This document shows, in pieces, positions 23,695 through 33,250 of a stretch of DNA of 64,000 bases. Position 1 is the first letter of the stretch; each line of letters opens with the position of its first letter. The notes under the pieces were generated by a model that was not told where the DNA came from, made no database searches, and was given only the letters and a program-made list of their open reading frames with translations. The position numbers and the translations under genes are program-made. Location: the NCBI GenBank assembly GCA_000708835.1, contig DF237148.1, positions 68,356 through 132,355 of the forward strand. Direction: 5' to 3'. The stretch is from Klebsormidium nitens. Taxonomy: Eukaryota; Streptophyta; Klebsormidiophyceae; Klebsormidiales; Klebsormidiaceae.

Positions 23695-25700
23695 AAAGTG
23701 AAGGGTAACTTTCGCAGCCAAGGGTAACTCAGCCTCCAGCTAGCAAGTGGATATACCAAAACCAAGGATGTGGTTTCTGGAAGTTCCTTTCCTGCATTCA
23801 AATCAGGTGATCCTTCCAAGTAACCTGTCAATCCTGCAACTCGAAAGCGCAACCAGCTCGTAACCACTCAGAGTTCAGCAATGGCCGTCGTGACCAGTTC
23901 TATGAGCCTGCCCACAATAAACAGGCTGGCTCTTACCTCTTTTACCCTGCATGTCCCCACATTATCTTCATCCTTCCATGTTGCGGCACAGCAGAGAGGC
24001 CTGCGCTTCAAACGCGCCGCAGAAGGCCCTCAAGTGCTTAATAATAGCACATCTGGACACCAAGGCCTTCTATCACTGCCAGAAACACGAACTAATATGT
24101 GCAAGAGCGCGCCACAGCTGGGCATGAGCCCCCCTGCACTGCTCTGAGTCTTTGCAAATGCAGAGAGCCTGTGTTCAGCTGGGACAGAGTACGTACACAT
24201 GAATATTCTACCAATTCCTAAAACACCGTTTCGACGTTACAGCTGAGACTTTTTTATCGAGGTTCGGCGGCTTCGATTCGAAGTACTCAAAGTCGCTACA
24301 GCCTGCGTTTTACAGTAAAGGTCGTAGCAGCGTCGAAAGTCTGGGACGGGACAGAATCACTTTTGCTCGGCGTCGAACTTCGACACTCACTAAGCTCGAA
24401 AGAAATTGCTCGAACAAATCCGCTGATTAATTTTCACAGTCGTCCCTTCTCCTCCATGGTGCATACGCAGCAGATAGCAGGCTGTCTCATGCATGGCCCA
24501 GCATCGTCTCCCAACAATGGCGCCCAAAGCTGCTGTTCCCAGGGCTTCAGAGCAAGCGGTTCCTGGTGACATCTTCCAGCTGACTCACAGCTTTCTAAGC
24601 GGTGTTGCTGTGTTTGAGCCGAGAGGGATCAGCGAGGATCAAACATGCGTCACTTTTGACGCAGAGTCGCAGACGTTCAATGCCAACCAATGAGACTGGG
24701 GGAAGGCTCGGTGGTGCAGACTCTGCCAAAAGCTCAGCTGCTTAGAATCATAAGCTGCTGGAGTCTGCAGTGGTGTTGGAGAATGCGCCTCGTGATCAGC
24801 AAGAAGCACAGGAGTCCACTTCTAAGGAAGTTACAAGCGATGGTCACGAGTCACGCAAAATGGTGATTTGAAGGGGGTCACAGGGGCAGGTCAGGAGAAA
24901 GGCGAAGAGAAGGGCGCGGAGATGGGCAAGTGGTCGTGCATTGGTTGTGGGAAGGTCGCCTTTGAATCCTTGGAGGAGCAGCGGGCACACTATCGGTCTG
25001 ATTGACATCGTCTGAATGTGAGTGGAAGGGGACGAACTGTTCAGCATCCTGTGGCACAATAGTAGCCTGTGGTAAATCTTCGCTAGGTTGCTGTAGCAAT
25101 GATGGAAACATATCAGAACTATGGTGGCATTAAGTAGGCCAGGTCTGTCATTTTCAGACTGATCACATAGTGGTGGTTGTTTGCGAAACTTTACGAGACC
25201 AGCAAAGCATGTACATATGCAGAACCTGTTTTCTCAAAGCTCATACACCATCAAGCGTGTCCACATCTTCTCACCAGGTGAAGCGCCGCCTTGGTCATAA
25301 GGACCCTCTTTCTCTGGAGAGTTTTGAGTCGATGGTAGAAGAGGGGCCGAACAGCGACATTGAGAGCATATCTGGCTCGGAAAGTGAGGACGAAGCTGAA
25401 AGAAGCGGGGCAAAGGTGGGTGCTAGCACTATATGGTCAGTCAGTGTGGCGTGGTTACAAAGGCCTGCAATCATGTTTGCGCACGTATCAAATGTTCTGC
25501 AGATTGTGTAATCTAGGATATACGACATTGGACTTTTCGACTCAGGCATGGCCTCCAAAAGGCTGCGTCGAGTGGCCTTGTTGCTGTTCAAGGTTTGACA
25601 GAGGCGACATGACTCAGTTGTCTCCTGCTTCACCTTTGAATTTCACTTTTGAGAGGGTTGCTCTCCAGCCATCCTTATCTGATCTGGTCTAACATCAGGG
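23695..25700. repeat. Segmental duplication, copy A right part
   Basis: This block covers the upstream region, exon 1, exon 2 and part of intron 2 of an ANKZF1 copy. It matches about 31235-33250 in the same orientation. Homology is clearest over exons 1 and 2, the word acatagtggtggttgtttc in intron 1 and the gagtggccttgttgc word in intron 2. It fades near 25700, beyond which the two copies carry different exons. Confidence 0.85.
24517..25021 (+). pseudogene. Broken ANKZF1/VMS1 exon 1 (copy A)
   Basis: This is homologous to exon 1 of the intact ANKZF1 gene at 32079-32567. The first 45 or so codons agree (MAPKAAVP, DIFQLTHSFLSGVAVFEPR), then the frame is lost after the DQT codons. Several indels and stops follow; the first in-frame stop is at 24691-24693. 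The zinc-finger part is still legible (KWSCIGCGKVAFESLEEQRA), but the codon for the Trp in SDWH is TGA (near 25001). The donor word gtgagtgg after LN is kept. I see no way for this exon to supply an intact N terminus. Confidence 0.85.
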
Positions 25701-27194
25701 TTTTTCACTTTCAAGGATTCCCTCCTGACCTGCCTCTGTTGATCAGCCCTTTTAGCTGCAGGCGCACAATGGAGAAGCAACCGGTTCTTGTGATTCTGAT
25801 TCAGATTGCACTGGCTAGTCGGCTTCTGTTTCTAGCTCTTCGCATCCAAGATAAACTTGCTGTGTCCTTTGAAGTTTCGGGGCCACTAATCTGGTACATT
25901 TGCCTTGTTTTCATTTGCTGTTGATCAATGATAGCCTCTGCAGATTGATGCCAGCAGAGAAGGGCCCACAACCTCGAGTACTGATGCCAAGAAGCCGAGC
26001 ATGACACCATCTGAGGGGGGCAGCGGGGGGATCAAGAGCCCAACCGAGCTGGGTATGAATATCTACTGCCCCTTTCTTTGTAGTATTGACGCTGCGCCCA
26101 CGTTGAGCCTTAAAACCCTTCTGCTGCCTGACATCTCAAACTTTCCAGAATGCATTGAAAAACAGGAGTGCAAGCCAGCATTGAAAGTATCTACATCTAC
26201 ACCTACAGCTGAGTCCTGTTCAAGAAGCAAGCAGTAGAATTTCGAAGCAGTAAAAATGTGTCACGCTGTCCGCTACTTTCAAGGCCCTGACGCTGGCCCC
26301 AGAGTTGGTCATTTAAAGGGATGAGGTTCTCCAGTAGCAGTAGGTTGACTGCTGGTTATTCCTTTCAGGGGAAAAGAATCCGTCCACCAGCGATCCCAAA
26401 GAGGTCACTAGGTACCGCAAAATGACTCGGGCTGATTTTCCAAGGAGGTGGCCCCGCAACCTGCCGTTCGAGGACGAGGCGGAGTACGACAAGTACGTCG
26501 CGAAGTTCATTGGAGTGGAGTAAGTTACTTCTCATAACAAATTATACTGCTGACACATGTGTACCCATACTGCACATCGCAGCCTCTTCAGGGCTTTGCC
26601 TTTTGTTGTTTCCATCCCTCAAGTGCCTAGAAGTGTTGAAAGGAGGCTGTAAGCTGAGCTACTCAAGTAAGGTGCGTGGGCCACTCATTTGTTATGGGCA
26701 ACATGCTGAGGTTTTTCCGGATCTGGTTTGACGAGCAGACATTGTGCCATGGTGTTGGGCTGGGGAAGTGGATGTGTTTGAAATTGCAAGTAGCAGAAAT
26801 TCTTTGGTACGCTTTGAAATCAATGGGTTGCCGAAGGTCATCATGACTTGTCCATCGAGTGCCCACCACTTTATGTTGACAATAGTGTATTCGCTCTCTG
26901 GAGGAGGGCACATCAAAGGGTTGTGGGAGTGAGCGTTGTCTTGAAACTCATTGCATGGCATCAGATCGATCCAAGAAGAAGGAACCTTCTCATAGGGCTA
27001 ATGTTGAAAATTTGTCTTGTTTCGAATGAATCTACACAGCTCGTTTTACAGCTCTTCGCTTATTACAGTCAATCAAAAACTTATTTGTTGTTTGCAGATT
27101 TCCCATGACAGACAAGAAGAATGAAGAGGCTAGGAAGGTTGGCTTTCGGGACCGCGTACACGAGCTGGCTATGCGACTCCTTGATGAAAGGTAA
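25278..27194 (+). CDS. Chimeric gene: ANKZF1 exon 2 joined to novel exons
   Basis: Four predicted exons join in phase: 25278-25415, 25944-26052, 26369-26519 and 27098-27194, ending in TAA. The first is a fully open copy of ANKZF1 exon 2 (VKRRLGHKDPLSLESFESM, then an acidic SISGSESEDEAE stretch). The next three have no counterpart in the intact ANKZF1 gene. They encode a Ser/Thr/Gly-rich linker, then a basic, aromatic-rich segment (RKMTRADFPRRWPRNLPFE, DEAEYDKYVAKFIG) and a charged helix ending HELAMRLLDER. All three junctions have GT-AG sites with matching phase (0, 1, 2), which argues against chance. The C-terminal segment is not a family I recognise. The N terminus is unknown because the exon 1 copy upstream is broken; it may use a different first exon, or the locus may be a transcribed pseudogene. 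An alternative donor overlaps the stop (aaaggtaatg at 27187). Confidence 0.55.
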
Positions 27195-28489
27195 TGCTGT
27201 CTACACAGGACCAGCGTGAGAGAATGCAAGATGGCTTTTGCTTGTGGGCATCTTAACCTTGTGCGGAGTAGTCTGTAACTTGAATCGACCAATAGACATC
27301 TTGAGTGGTTGTTGGCATTTGATGCCGCATACAAGCCTTTCAAAGATTTAGTTTGAAGTGTACATTTTGAAAGTTTACTAAGATGCAAAAAATGTACATA
27401 TTGATCTTTACAAAGATGCAAATCTTGTAACAGTCGAGACATACTGCTAGGCTGATCTCAATTAGCTAAACGCGTAGACCTCGTTACTTCATGAGCCTTA
27501 GAGCAATTTAGGTCACTGGGTAGCCTATCAGTTGACCCGCAGCAAACCTAGCCCCCCGCCCCAATCTGTACAGCTTCCGGTCAGTGGTTGTGTAGGATTC
27601 CCTGCAATTGGATGCATGGAAGCTCGTGCCTAACTACTGACGTTAGTGATGAATAATCACAATACTGATGTACCAATCAACCTGCCGCGGCCGCCCGCCA
27701 ATCTACACTGTCAAAGCAACTGCAGTCACTAATTTACGTTCATGTGCCCGACTTTTGGTCCAGTTGTGTGCCAAATAGTCAACGCGACCATGCGGCGTTT
27801 GCTGCACAAGATGCCGCAGATCATGCACGAATCATATGCAGCCATGGCTGCATGAGACCTATGATTATAGATAATTGCATGTATACAAATACGTACAACA
27901 ATCATCCATGGTGGCCGGCGGCCAACACCATTTGATACCTATAATTTATGTGTTCAATAATTCATGCATCTATGCAGCTGGTATATGTACGTCTATCTAG
28001 GATCGTCTTTGAATGATCGCGCAGGTGTGTAAGGTGCCACGAGGGCCCTTCAGTGTAATGCTCGATCAGACATACATCAACTCATAATTGATTCAAGTAA
28101 TCAATCATTGCTGCAAAAACGGGTCATTCTGTCCATGATCAAAGCATGGTGTTTAAACACTCATACAAAGTTGGCTGTCTTCACTGTCTCGGACCTTCAT
28201 GGCAAGCAATCAGAGTCCAGATGAAAGGAGACAATGTATGCGTAAGTACTTGCTTGACTCTTAAGGGGCCGCATGCGCTCGTACAGCTCACGGCTGCCCT
28301 CAAAACTTGAGTTTACAAGTTGACACTGCTATCGCTTTGTTCCATCCGGCCCTTCCATGTATGCATCATTTTGTGACCCGACCAATCTCTTTAATGACAT
28401 GCTACGCTACAACATAGAAACAGACATCATTCCAGCACAACGAACACCTCAGGCCTCGAGGCCGGGCCGCTCCTTTACTCCTAGAAATG
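27195..28489. other. AT-rich intergenic region, nothing recognised
   Basis: Only short frames without family motifs or plausible splice structure occur here. The composition is AT-rich compared with the neighbouring genes. Confidence 0.5.
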
Positions 28490-29400
28490 CTACACTATGA
28501 TGTACCCCTGAACTTCGTTTCCTCCAAAGCCAACCGGGCCTCCCTTTCTATCTCCTCCAACCCCAAACGCATAAGTCTACCCTCCGGAGAATACACGCCG
28601 AGTGCCTGGAAGAGGTCCAACATTAAACGCTATTCGCCTACGCCAAGGCCCACACCAAAGGACACCAAATTACATTCGCAGTCGTACTTCACTCGGCGCC
28701 CCCGGACTGAGTGGGTGGCCTTCCCGAGCAGCCGCATCTTGACAAACTTCAGCACGGGGTCGCCAGTCGGACCACCCAGTTGTTGCCGCAAGAGCGGCGC
28801 GCGCTCTAGCGGCACTGCATCCCAACTCCCGTAGACCTCAAGCCTCAAGCCGAAGATCTCGACTACGATTATCGGAACAATTCGATCCAGAAGCTGCGTA
28901 ATGAGTGGCCAGTCTGGGGCCAAGGATTCTGCAATTGCGTGCAAAGAATAATCGCTCAGCCACGGAGCTGCGATACTGTGAGGAATCTAGCGCCTCCGCT
29001 GCCCCCTTTCTTACAGAAAGCTCGGCCAGCGAAATCAGCATTGGAGGGCTAGAGAGACGCCGATCCCTAAGCGACTGGCAGCGACTGGGAAGCCTTGTCG
29101 CTCAGACACCGTCCGCAGCGCGCGCCCGAGCACTTCCATCAGGACTTCCGTCACACATCCGTCACGTCATGCAGCAGCTTCGAGGGCGACGTGGCACAAT
29201 CACACAGCGCCACCTCAGCAGGAAACTCTCTGAGCAGCCCCGGGAAGGTGTGGATTCACAAAACGTTTCGGACAGAGCTTCCCCGCGGTGAAGGTCGACA
29301 ACAACATTGCCAGCCTCGGTCAGCACTCCGGATTGGAGAAAGTCACGGTGCCCAGGAGACCGCATCGGGGCTCCAAATGCAGGCAGGCAGCGGGACGGGT
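28490..29400 (-). pseudogene. Frameshifted MYND-family protein relic
   Basis: Read on the minus strand with several frame changes, this matches the last exon of the MYND gene at 52.6-53.6 kb in order. Matching pieces, relic then gene, are: GLLGTV with RLLGTI; VVVDLHRGEALSE with LVVDLYHSGAVSE; LPGLLREF with FPGLLNLF; ISLAELSVRKGAA with PRLAELVVSTRAA; QLLDRIVPIIVV with QLLDQMVPPIVL; VKYDCECNLVSFG with VKYHYGSNIVGFS; and LFQALGVYSPE with LFKALDADTPE. At least four frameshifts separate these pieces. The relic stops at 28490 before any MYND zinc finger. It is a dead, long-diverged member of the family. Confidence 0.75.
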
Positions 29401-30267
29401 GGGCGAGAAGCAGAGGAGGCGAAGCAGAATGACAAAATAGCATCAAAAATTTGCACGGTGTGGAACACCAAAGTCGTGAGTCACTGACTGGTTCTCCATA
29501 CTTTGGAACTTCGTTTGCCGGGTTGTGCTCATGCCTCCAGGCAAGGAGAACTTGCACAAGGACGGGTTCTCAGACGCACACGAATCTCTGAAGAACGTTG
29601 AAAAGAGCAACCTATCGAGACAGCGTAACTTCCATCAGAAGTGACGCACAGATGACTGCAAAAATACCTTTTGGCAATATTGCCCCGCATTGGCGTGCGG
29701 GTCGAGCTGCGTGCCTTCAAAACCAGACTTTTATTGTCGAACACTTGGGTAGCGGCTCCATTCCCTGTTAACAAGATGTTGATATGCAGATTCAGTCAAA
29801 TTTTCGGACGGGAGGATGCCAGTCAGAACAATCTAACAAACGAGGAATCTTTCTGCTCACAAACGTCGAGCAGGTTTTGTGCAAGACGTGGGGAAAGCAT
29901 TCTCAACATAGGCCTAGAAGGCCGTTCTAGAATCTCAAAATTTGGAATCAGGGAGTTGATGCGGACCTCGTAAGGTCTGACAATCTCAAGGGAGCAGGAC
30001 GCTCGACATAGGCCTAAAAAGACCGAACTAAGGTTTTGAGGGGGACAGCTAAGAACAAGTAAACGATTCTGACAGCAACTATTAGCTGCCCTTATGACGG
30101 GGCAAACATTCAGCGGCTGATTCTGGTTGTCCAAGCCGTCTCTGAGCCGGTACGCAAACGTCCACACATCATCGTGCTGCCCAATCACCTTTCCGACGTG
30201 GTCGGACATCCACCCTGCAGGAAGGTCAAGCATTTTGCAGTCTTTGATAGTCGAAGTAATCTAGCTT
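29401..30267. other. Region between MYND relic and SET-less gene
   Basis: No gene is supported. A minus-strand stretch at about 30070-30200 reads as plausible protein (GWMSDHVGKVIGQHDDVWTF), with an acceptor-like cttcctgcag before it. It is short and has no recognisable partner exon. A short word, acataggccta, recurs at 29905 and 30007. Confidence 0.35.
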
Positions 30268-31057
30268 CTAGACATCGATGGCTGCGTAATCTGGATGTTT
30301 GCCTCCGGAATAGGTATAGTAATTTCCGTTGAAACGCACGGTCTGCAGGGACAAAAGAAGTGGAAAATTAGCATCTGCCCTCCTCATTCGTTTCACCGCT
30401 CTCCCAGTTGGCTCGTTGCTGCTCGCATTCCGCCCCTCTGCTGCGGATCCGCTGCAAGCCCCGCCCGGACTTCCCCCCATGCTTGCGCTCTTCGCCGTCT
30501 CCTCAACAATCCGCCGCCGTTTCCCCCCTGGCAACACCGCCTCCTTGGCTTCACTGCCGCTTTGCGTACCATTCCCTCTCCGACTCTCCAAAGCTGGCTC
30601 GCGCGTATCTCCGTCCGCTTCCGTTGCGCGCGGCCTGAAGGACAGCTCGGGGGACGGGTTTCGCTCGACGGCGGGGCTCTCCGCCCCAGTGTTGGGCGGC
30701 GGTTCGCTGTTTTCGGGGAGGCGGATAGGCTCCGCCGGGGGAGTCGCACTGGGCTGCATGTCAACGTCCAGACCCGCGGCATCTGCATGAGAATGAGAGG
30801 AAAGTTCATTTTCTGACCGCTTTCTAAGCTTCGAATGAGGAACTGTTGCCGACCAGAACGGGGCACAGGTTTCGTCCTTCGAAAAGCGTTAAGGGTTCAC
30901 GCGCTTGCCTTTGGATTGCAGCGGAATCAAAGTCAACTGGAATCGGACTCCAATGTTTACTTTTCCGTGCTGGACCTGCGTCGGGCTTGAGAACGATCCG
31001 CTGTTTCAAGGACGATGCAATCAGAGCCAGTAAGAAAATAGCGCAGGACTGCCTCAT
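30268..31057 (-). CDS. SET-less paralogue of the methyltransferase N terminus
   Basis: Two predicted exons, 31057-30976 and 30782-30268, join in phase 1 and give an open frame of about 198 residues. The first 170 or so correspond to the N-terminal region of the SET protein at 16.7-19.8 kb (shared words PSATPPAEPIRLPENSEPPP and PGGKRRRIVEE). Homology stops at about 30388. The frame then runs through an acceptor-like cttttgtccctgcag into 24 unrelated residues (ending PDYAAIDV) and a TAG. The pre-SET, SET and post-SET parts are all missing. The start ATG is downstream of the SET gene's start, because the copy of that ATG is followed by a frame break. It may be an expressed regulatory fragment or a pseudogene with an undamaged frame; the sequence cannot say which. 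Confidence 0.5.
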
Positions 31058-33250
31058 TGAAGCAGACCTTCCGTTTTCAGGGTAGAAAAGATTGGATGCC
31101 AGAAGCAGATTCTCATGTTCTTAAAGAGGGAGATCCTGACCCGTTGGTCTGGCAGTGGGGAGTCTTGGGCACGCTATGGTGACCGTGAAAGAACCGACGG
31201 CGCTCATCCGCTTGGGAAGGCTGCACGCGCAAAAAAATTGAAGGGTAATTCACAAGCACCAATGGCAGCGTTCAACTAGCAGGAAGATATGACAGGAACA
31301 AGAATGTTCAAATGGAACTGGAAAGATTCTGTGCATTCTGATCAGGTCATCCTTAGACATCATCTGTCCGCACTGCTATTGAGAGCGCCACCAGCTCTTG
31401 ACCACTCGCGGTCGAGCACTGGCCGTCATGCCAACTTCTATGTCCCTGCCAATGATAAAGCAGCTGGTCTTACCTTGGTTGCCCTGCATGACCCCACATT
31501 ATCTTCATTCTTCTCTGACGTCGCGCACACCTGAAAGGCCTAAGCGCCGCGGACGATCCTTGACATGGGAACAAAGTGCTTAACAGCAGCAATCTGAACT
31601 CCAAGGCCTTGACCACTGCCAGAAACACGCAACAATGTGTGAAAGAGCGCCACGAGCCCCTCTGTCCTGGCAACGCGAAGGTTGCATTTCACTGCATTCA
31701 ACCTCAGGCTTCAGCTGGCTTCAGCTGAGCTGCTCCACGACAGACATTTCACCATATTTCCAAACATTGTTTCGACGTCAGAGCTGAGGAAATTTCATTG
31801 GGTTTCGAAGGCTTCGATTCGAAGTGCTCAGTGTTGATTCAGCCTGCACAAGCTCGTAGCAGCGTCGAAAGTCCGTGACGGGACAGATGCACTCTTGCTC
31901 GGCGTCGAACTTCGACTCTCGCTAAGGTCAAAATAAATTGCTCGAATTTAATCCGCTGATTGAATTCACATGCAGTCCTTCACAGTTCTCCTCAGGCTCA
32001 GGCTCCATCATGACATGCAGCAGATAGCAGGGTGTCTCATGCCAATGGTCATCTGACGCCCAGCGCCTTGCCCCAACAATGGCGCCCAAAGCTGCTGTTC
32101 CCAAGGCTTTGGAGCAATCTGTTCCTAGTGACATCTTCCAGCTGACTCACAGCTTCTTAAGCGGTGTTGCTGTGTTTGAGCCAAGAAGGATCAGCGAGGA
32201 TCAAACTGGCATCGCTCCCGGCGCAGACGTTGCATCCAATGAGATTGGGGAAAGTTCAGTCGGTCCAGACTCTGCTAAAAGCTCAGCTGCTCCGGATTCT
32301 AAGCTGCTGGAGTCTGCAGTGGTGTCGGGAAAAGCGCCTCATAATCATCAAGAAGCACAGGAGTCTGCTTCTAAGGAAGTGACAAGTGACGTTGCTAATG
32401 ACATAAGAAATGGTGATTTGATTGGAGCCACAGGGGCAGGTCAGGAGAAAGGCGAAGAGAAGGGCGCGGAGATGGGCAAGTGGTCATGCCTTGGTTGTGG
32501 GAAGGTCGCCTTTGAATCTCTTGAGGAGCAGCGGGCACACTATCGGTCTGATTGGCATCGACTAAATGTGAGTGAAAGGGGACGAACTGTTCAGCAATTT
32601 GTGGACAACTGTGATTTGTGTTGATTGTTGGCTAGGTTGCTCACAATGATAGATGGATTTTAGAAAAAACGATGGTGGCATTAAGTAGGCAGGTCTGTCA
32701 TTCCCAGACTGATCACATAGTGGTGGTTGTTTCTGACCGTGAGAGACCAGCGCGATGTGTAGGTGCTGCAGGAAAATACAATAAATTGTTCTCTCAAAGC
32801 TTAAACACCATCAAGCGTGTCCACATCTCCCCACCAGGTGAAGCGCCGCCTTAGTCATAAGGACCCTCTTTCTCTGGAGAGTTTTGAGTCCATGGTGGAA
32901 GAGGGGCCGAACAGCGACATTGAGAGCATATCTGGCTCAGAGAGTGAGGATGAAGCTGAAAGAAGTGGGGCAAAGGTGGGTGCCAGGACTGCACGCTTAG
33001 TAAGTGTGTCGTGGTTAAGGACACTCGCAGTTTTGTCAGTGCATGTATCTAATGTTCTTCAAGTATGTGTCTTTTAAGTCTTGCATTGAGTTGAATGAGG
33101 CATGGCCTCTGAATGCGCGTGGAGTGGCCTTGTTGCGATTCAAAATATCGAGAGAAGGAACATCATTTCGTTATCTTCTGCTTCATTCCCGAACCTGCTT
33201 TACAGCCATGCTTTCATAGCGTCGAGCTGCCCCTCAACCTTTGGTGGTCA
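30388..33250. repeat. Segmental duplication, copy B
   Basis: This block is colinear with 19025-19880 plus 23695-25700. It carries the 5' end of the SET-less gene, the shared intergenic promoter region (31058-32078) and exons 1 and 2 plus part of intron 2 of the intact ANKZF1 gene. The junction corresponding to the extra 3.8 kb of copy A lies near 31235. Confidence 0.85.
31058..32078. promoter_or_regulatory. Divergent intergenic region between SET-less gene and ANKZF1
   Basis: The two genes start head to head about 1 kb apart. The region is conserved in copy A around 24240-24420, where the words ggcttcgattcgaagt, tcgtagcagcgtcgaaagt and ctcggcgtcgaacttcgac recur in the same order. Several overlapping ttcga palindromes there could bind a factor. 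No TATA box stands out. Confidence 0.4.

Larger units (their letters stand above)
19880..23695. other. About 3.8 kb present in copy A, absent from copy B
   Basis: Copy A and copy B are colinear on both sides of this block, but copy B passes directly from the equivalent of 19880 to the equivalent of 23695 (junction near 31235). The block holds the low-complexity protein gene. Either it was inserted into copy A after duplication or it was deleted from copy B. No terminal repeats or target-site duplication were obvious at the edges. Confidence 0.75.

Noticed and set aside
24493-24693. 66-codon frame at the start of the copy A ANKZF1 region taken as a small gene
   Set aside because: It is the truncated remnant of ANKZF1 exon 1, ended by a frameshift, as alignment with 32079-32567 shows.
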